Source: Sporomusaceae bacterium (lineage in GTDB: Bacteria > Bacillota > Negativicutes > UBA1444). From it: DNA of 64,000 nucleotides. Under the pieces are notes generated by a model, which saw only the letters and a list, made by a program, of their open reading frames with translations, was not told the origin of the DNA and made no database searches. Both the position numbers and the translations under genes were made by a program. The stretch is from assembly GCA_018434355.1 (NCBI GenBank), contig JAHDPL010000007.1:124001-188000 (forward strand). The letters are read 5' to 3'. Shown one piece after another: positions 59,885 through 64,000 of the stretch (positions are counted from its first letter, which is position 1; each line of letters opens with the position of its first letter).

Positions 59885-61450
59885 ATGGCTGAACTGCGGG
59901 AGCAGCTAAAGACTTTGTGGGAACGTTTCTCACCCCGACAACGCTGGCTCATTTTGGGCTCTGCGTTGCTTCTGTTTATTTCGGTATTGGCCGCCAGTTA
60001 CTGGGTAGGCGGAAAACCGCAATATGTGCCTTTGTTTGCCGAGATGGAGAGCAAAGATGCCGGCGATGTGGCGGCAAAGTTGCAAGAAATGAAGATACCC
60101 TTTGAAATCATCAATAATGGAACCGCGATTGCCGTGCAGCAAAAAGACGTGTACAAGACGCGGCTAGAGCTGGCCAGGCAGGGCTTGCCGCGCGGCAACA
60201 AAGGGTTTGAAATTTTTGATGAAAGCAAATTCGGCACCACCGAATTTCAAAACCGTGTCAAGTTGTTGCAGGCGTTGCAGGGAGAGCTGACCCGGACGAT
60301 CGAGGGTATGGCCGAAGTAGATAAAGCAAGGGTCCATATCGTCCTGCCGGAAGATAGCCTTTACAAACGCAATGAAAAACCCGCCACAGCTTCGATCATG
60401 CTGAAACTGAAGCCAAGAGCCAAACTGTCTCCCGAACAGGTGAAGGGGATTGTCAATCTGGCCGCGCATAGCATCCGTGGCCTCAAGGCGGAAAACATCA
60501 CTGTCGTGGACAATTTTGCCCGGGTACTGAATGAGCCGGTTGATCCGTTGGGGCTGGATGCAACTGCCAATATCAAACAAGTCGAATTGACCCGCAAAAA
60601 GCAGGATGAGATGCAAAAGGCGCTGGAGTCGCTGCTGGAACAGGTGTTGGGGCCTAACAAAGCGGCAGTCAGAGTCAGTCTGGAATTGAGTTTTGACCAG
60701 AAAGTAGTCGACAAACAGACATTTGAGCCTGTGGTCGATGATAAGGGGATTTTACGCAGTACACAGGAAAGCAACGAGTCATTTAAAGGGACCAATCCGC
60801 AACCTGGAGGGCCTCCCGGTACTACATCCAACATTCCCGGTTACGTGACAGGCAATGCAAATTCGCAGTCGACTTTTGAAAAGAAAGATGCGACGCGCAA
60901 CTATGAAATCAATGAAACAAAAGAAAAGACGGTGGTTGCGCCAGGCGGAATCAAGCGGATTTCGGTCGGGGTTCTGATTGACGCCAGTATCAGTAAGGCG
61001 CAGCAGGATAGCGTAGCCAAGGCGGTGGCGTCAGCTGCCGGCATCAATCCGGCGCGCGGCGATGCGATCAGCGTGGAAACGGTTCCGTTCAGCACCGAGA
61101 TTGCTGACAAAATCAAAAAAGAAGAACAAGACCTGGCGCAGGAACAGCAACGGGCGCAATGGACAAAAATCGGCGCCGGTGCGGCAGTTGTCCTATTGAT
61201 TGCCGGAGTCGGCTTCTGGGTATTGAAACGCCGGCAAGAAGAAGAACTTGAAGTGCTGGCGCTGGAAGGCGGTTTGACGGCAGGCGATGTTGATGCTGAT
61301 AGCGTCAGTGAGCAGGCGATCAATGCGATTCGTGAATTGACGCCGGAAGAAAAAACACGCAACGCTGAATTGGATGCGATTGAAACCCTGTCGAAAGCAA
61401 AGCCGGAAGAAGTCGCCATGTTGCTAAAAACTTGGCTGGCTGAAGAATAA
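59885..61450 (+). CDS. fliF: Flagellar MS-ring protein FliF
   Basis: FliF forms the membrane ring that templates basal-body assembly. The 521-residue protein has two membrane helices (about 20-40 and 428-448), ring-building motifs between them (FEIFDESKFGTTEFQNRVKL, ARVHIVLPEDSLY) and a C-terminal cytoplasmic tail that binds FliG (EVAMLLKTWLAEE). ATG start. Confidence 0.97.
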   Translation: MAELREQLKTLWERFSPRQRWLILGSALLLFISVLAASYWVGGKPQYVPLFAEMESKDAGDVAAKLQEMKIPFEIINNGTAIAVQQKDVYKTRLELARQGLPRGNKGFEIFDESKFGTTEFQNRVKLLQALQGELTRTIEGMAEVDKARVHIVLPEDSLYKRNEKPATASIMLKLKPRAKLSPEQVKGIVNLAAHSIRGLKAENITVVDNFARVLNEPVDPLGLDATANIKQVELTRKKQDEMQKALESLLEQVLGPNKAAVRVSLELSFDQKVVDKQTFEPVVDDKGILRSTQESNESFKGTNPQPGGPPGTTSNIPGYVTGNANSQSTFEKKDATRNYEINETKEKTVVAPGGIKRISVGVLIDASISKAQQDSVAKAVASAAGINPARGDAISVETVPFSTEIADKIKKEEQDLAQEQQRAQWTKIGAGAAVVLLIAGVGFWVLKRRQEEELEVLALEGGLTAGDVDADSVSEQAINAIRELTPEEKTRNAELDAIETLSKAKPEEVAMLLKTWLAEE

Positions 61451-61468
61451 GGAGCGGGGAGTGTAGCT

Positions 61469-62479
61469 ATGGCCCAGCTTGCCGAAATGTCCAACAAACA
61501 AAAGGCCGCCGTCTTGTTGATCACGTTGGGGCCGAACCTTTCGTCCCAGATATTGAAACATATGGGCGAAGAAGAAATAGAAAAGCTTACTCTCGAAATC
61601 GCCAACCAGCGAAAACTGACTCAGGACCAAAAGGATAAGGTCATCCACGAATTTCACGAGATGTGCATCGCCAAAGAGTATCTTTCTTCAGGCGGTCTTG
61701 ATTATGCGCGAGATGTATTGGAAAAAGCGCTGGGAAGTGAAAAGGCCAGTGCCATAATCACACGGCTCACTTCCAGTCTGCAGATACGACCGTTTGATTT
61801 TGCCCGCAAAACTGATCCGGCCCAATTGCTGAACTTTATCCAGAATGAACATCCGCAGACGATTGCGTTGATCATGTCTTATTTGCAACCGGACCAGGCG
61901 GGAGCGATATTATCTGGGTTGCCGCCGGATCGGCAGATTGATGTGGCCCGGCGCATGGCTACCATGGACCGGACATCGCCGGAAGTTATTCGTGACGTGG
62001 AAAAAATATTGGAACGTAAGTTGTCCTCGCTTGCGACAGAGGACTTCACATCGGCAGGAGGCGTCGATGCCGTGGTCGAAATTCTGAACCGTGTCGACAG
62101 AACGACCGAGCGCACGATTGTAGAAAGTCTGGAAGTACAGGACCCCGAATTGGCCGAAGACATCAAGAAACGCATGTTCGTATTTGAAAATATCATCATG
62201 CTTGATGACAGAGCTTTGCAGATGGTGTTGCGTGAAGTCGACAGCAAGGAGCTGGGATTGGCGCTCAAAGCGGCGTCTTCCGATGTGGCGAACAAAATTT
62301 TCAAGAATATGTCGAAACGTGCAGCCGAAATGTTGCGTGAAGAGATCGACTTTATGGGGCCGGTACGGATACGCGACGTAGAAGAGGCGCAGCAGAAGAT
62401 CGTAGCAGTCATCCGCCGTCTCGAAGAATCGGGCGAGATTGTGATTTCCACAGGACGGGGCGACGATGTCCTCGTCTGA
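61469..62479 (+). CDS. fliG: Flagellar motor switch protein FliG
   Basis: FliG couples the rotor to the stator. A 336-residue protein with N, middle (EHPQTIALIMSYLQPDQAG) and C-terminal torque domain (IIMLDDRALQMVLREVDSKE, containing the charged residues that face MotA). ATG start. It overlaps fliH by 14 bases. Confidence 0.97.
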   Translation: MAQLAEMSNKQKAAVLLITLGPNLSSQILKHMGEEEIEKLTLEIANQRKLTQDQKDKVIHEFHEMCIAKEYLSSGGLDYARDVLEKALGSEKASAIITRLTSSLQIRPFDFARKTDPAQLLNFIQNEHPQTIALIMSYLQPDQAGAILSGLPPDRQIDVARRMATMDRTSPEVIRDVEKILERKLSSLATEDFTSAGGVDAVVEILNRVDRTTERTIVESLEVQDPELAEDIKKRMFVFENIIMLDDRALQMVLREVDSKELGLALKAASSDVANKIFKNMSKRAAEMLREEIDFMGPVRIRDVEEAQQKIVAVIRRLEESGEIVISTGRGDDVLV

Positions 62480-63296
62480 TAATCGCATCATCAAGGATGC
62501 AAAAATTTCTGCCAGCCCCATTGTCATCGTCATGCATGATTTTGCCGATTTGTCTGGCGTAGAAACTGAGTCGACCGATTATGTCGAAGAGGTTGACGAA
62601 TCTACTACCCAAGAAGAAGCCGGACAACCGATACTGGATGTTAAACCTCGTTTAGATGAAGAATTGGTGCAGGCGGCCCAAAAACAGGCAACTGAGCTAT
62701 TGGCGCAAGCCAGCCAAGAAATTAATGAAATGAAGCTCAGTGCTGACAAAGAGATTGCTCAGGAAGCGGAGCGGGTGAAAGCTGCTGCGGCCGAGGCTGG
62801 AAAGCAACAGGGATATGCCGCCGGACTGCAGCAGGGACTCGATGAAGCGAAGCGGCAAATGTCCGAACAATTGAAGCAGACTGCCGATATTTGTAATGCG
62901 ATGGTTGCAGCCGCGGAGCAGGATGCGCGGCGGATTTTACGGGAAGCGGAACCGAAAATCATTGAACTCGTGTTGGCAATCAGTCGCAAGATCATTTATG
63001 ACGAAGTGGAAGAGCGGCCTGCAGTGGTGCTGGGGCTCGTGCGCGGCGCGTTGGAACGGGTACGTGACCAGAACCAGATCGTCATCCATGTCAGCCCGGA
63101 AGATTATGAATTTATCCTGCAATCGCGTCAAATATTGCAGTCGGTTGTAGGCGCCGAGCGAAGCTTGACGTTGACGGCGGATGCAGTGCTAGGCAAGGGC
63201 GGTTGTTTGATCGAAACATCGTTTGGCACGGTCGAAGCAGGTATCGATACTCAAATGGAGTCGATTCGTCGTGTGTTGCAAGGGATGCTGCCGTGA
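62466..63296 (+). CDS. fliH: Flagellar export ATPase regulator FliH
   Basis: FliH binds FliI and holds it at the export gate. A 276-residue protein: variable N-terminus, a long central helix (about 60-150) and a C-terminal V-ATPase-E-like domain (LREAEPKIIELVLAISRKII, then VLGKGGCLIETSFGTVEAGI). The start lies in fliG and the stop overlaps fliI. Confidence 0.93.
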   Translation: MSSSDNRIIKDAKISASPIVIVMHDFADLSGVETESTDYVEEVDESTTQEEAGQPILDVKPRLDEELVQAAQKQATELLAQASQEINEMKLSADKEIAQEAERVKAAAAEAGKQQGYAAGLQQGLDEAKRQMSEQLKQTADICNAMVAAAEQDARRILREAEPKIIELVLAISRKIIYDEVEERPAVVLGLVRGALERVRDQNQIVIHVSPEDYEFILQSRQILQSVVGAERSLTLTADAVLGKGGCLIETSFGTVEAGIDTQMESIRRVLQGMLP

Positions 63297-64000
63297 ACTC
63301 TTTTTGCGCCGACCAATATCTGAACGCGATCAACAGCACGGAAACGGTATTGATGAAAGGAAAGATCACCAAGATTATTGGATTGGTGATCGAAGCCGAT
63401 GGGCCCAGCATCAATTTGGGCGAGCTTTGCTATATCTATCCGCGAATCGATGCCCCGTTGTTACCGGCCGAAGTGGTCGGCTTCCGCGAAAACCGGGTTT
63501 TATTGATGCCGTTGGGGGAAATGCAGGGGATCGGTCCCGGCAGTGAAGTGGTTTCATCGCGCAACCTACTGAGGGTTAAAGTTGGGCCAGGCTTGTTGGG
63601 GCGAATTCTTGACGGACTTGGCAATCCGATTGATGGCAAGGGGCCATTGGTTGCGGAATGCGAATATGCGATTCAGAATGCGCCGCCGCCGCCATTATCG
63701 CGCCGCCGGATTTGTGAGCCGGTTTCTGTAGGGATTCGGGCTATCGATGGGTTGATGACTCTGGGGAAAGGCCAGCGGATGGCGATTCTGGCTGGAAGCG
63801 GCGTTGGCAAGAGTACAATGATGGGAATGATTGCTCGCAATACCAGTGCGGATGTCAATGTAATCGCACTGATTGGTGAACGAGGGCGCGAAGTGTTGGA
63901 CTTTATCGAGCGCGACCTGGGTGAAGCGGGGCTGCAAAAATCAGTCGTTATCGTATCCACTTCGGATCAGCCTGCTTTATTGCGTATCAAAGGCGCCAAT
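63293..64000 (+). CDS. fliI: Flagellar export ATPase FliI (3' end outside window)
   Basis: N-terminal 236 residues of the type III export ATPase that unfolds and delivers flagellar substrates. The frame stays open to the window end. The F1-ATPase-like P-loop GSGVGKST is encoded near 63793-63816, after GIRAIDGLMTLGKGQRM and before IGERGREVLDFI. The start is GTG overlapping the fliH TGA. The N-terminal beta-barrel domain and the start of the catalytic domain are visible. Confidence 0.95.
   Translation, partial: MNSFCADQYLNAINSTETVLMKGKITKIIGLVIEADGPSINLGELCYIYPRIDAPLLPAEVVGFRENRVLLMPLGEMQGIGPGSEVVSSRNLLRVKVGPGLLGRILDGLGNPIDGKGPLVAECEYAIQNAPPPPLSRRRICEPVSVGIRAIDGLMTLGKGQRMAILAGSGVGKSTMMGMIARNTSADVNVIALIGERGREVLDFIERDLGEAGLQKSVVIVSTSDQPALLRIKGAN

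Noticed and set aside
1-64000. CRISPR array or insertion sequences
   Set aside because: No regularly spaced repeat series and no transposase gene or terminal inverted repeats were seen. The only short tandem direct repeats are those at 58582-58611 and the doubled TTGTCA at 42355-42366.

Overview
The window is 64 kb of continuous chromosome from a spore-forming, flagellated, low-redox Firmicute. It holds 71 protein genes and one tRNA, and no gene-free stretch exceeds 300 bases. The gene order around fapR-plsX-fab-rnc-smc-ftsY, ffh-rpsP-rimM-trmD-rplS-rnhB and topA-xerC-codY-flgB is the classical Bacillus/Clostridium order. SpoVS indicates sporulation. TTT and TRAP transporters, a PduO-type adenosyltransferase, a ferredoxin-nitroreductase and acetate kinase suggest an anaerobe. 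My best guess is a Negativicute such as a member of the Sporomusaceae. That is inference; no rRNA or other taxonomic marker is present.

Layout. Bases 1-7.1 kb hold metabolic and stress genes: partial htpX, a FAA hydrolase, an M42 peptidase, ndk, an adenosyltransferase, a divergent EF-G paralogue and a nitroreductase. From 7.1 to 12.8 kb come tRNA-Pro(CGG), an NlpC/P60 cell-wall hydrolase, a DUF4127 protein on the minus strand, rsmD-coaD, a coiled-coil protein and tmcAL. From 12.9 to 24.1 kb lie ackA, yceD-rpmF, an MBL hydrolase, the fatty-acid cluster (fapR, plsX, fabH, fabD, fabG, acpP, a FabK-like enzyme, fabF), rnc and spoVS. smc and ftsY follow to 28.7 kb.

From 28.8 to 38.3 kb an accessory cassette sits between ftsY and ylxM-ffh, which are neighbours in Bacillus. 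It encodes a LacI-family regulator, a tripartite tricarboxylate transporter (TctC-TctB-TctA), a Gfo/Idh/MocA dehydrogenase, a TRAP transporter (DctP-DctQ-DctM) and a ferredoxin-nitroreductase fusion. Its likely job is uptake and oxidation of an organic acid or sugar acid. It has LacI-type operators and a stem-loop after each binding-protein gene.

From 38.3 to 48.9 kb runs the SRP/ribosome/processing block: ylxM, ffh, rpsP, khpA, ylqD, rimM, trmD, rplS, lepB, rbgA, rnhB, a FliK-like and an FlhB-tail-like protein, yraN and comM. A PAS/degenerate-GGDEF protein, nicotinate phosphoribosyltransferase (minus strand) and folP-folB-folK follow. The window ends with dprA-topA, xerC-codY and the start of the flagellar operon (flgB, flgC, fliE, fliF, fliG, fliH, partial fliI).

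Control signals are unusually readable. Several near-consensus vegetative promoters are visible, and two of them have their -35 box inside the terminator of the preceding gene. The ylxM-ffh promoter predicts a leaderless transcript. A FapR-type operator lies at the fapR promoter and a sigma-H-type promoter lies upstream of spoVS. Start codons were chosen by ribosome binding site and family alignment, and many are GTG or TTG.
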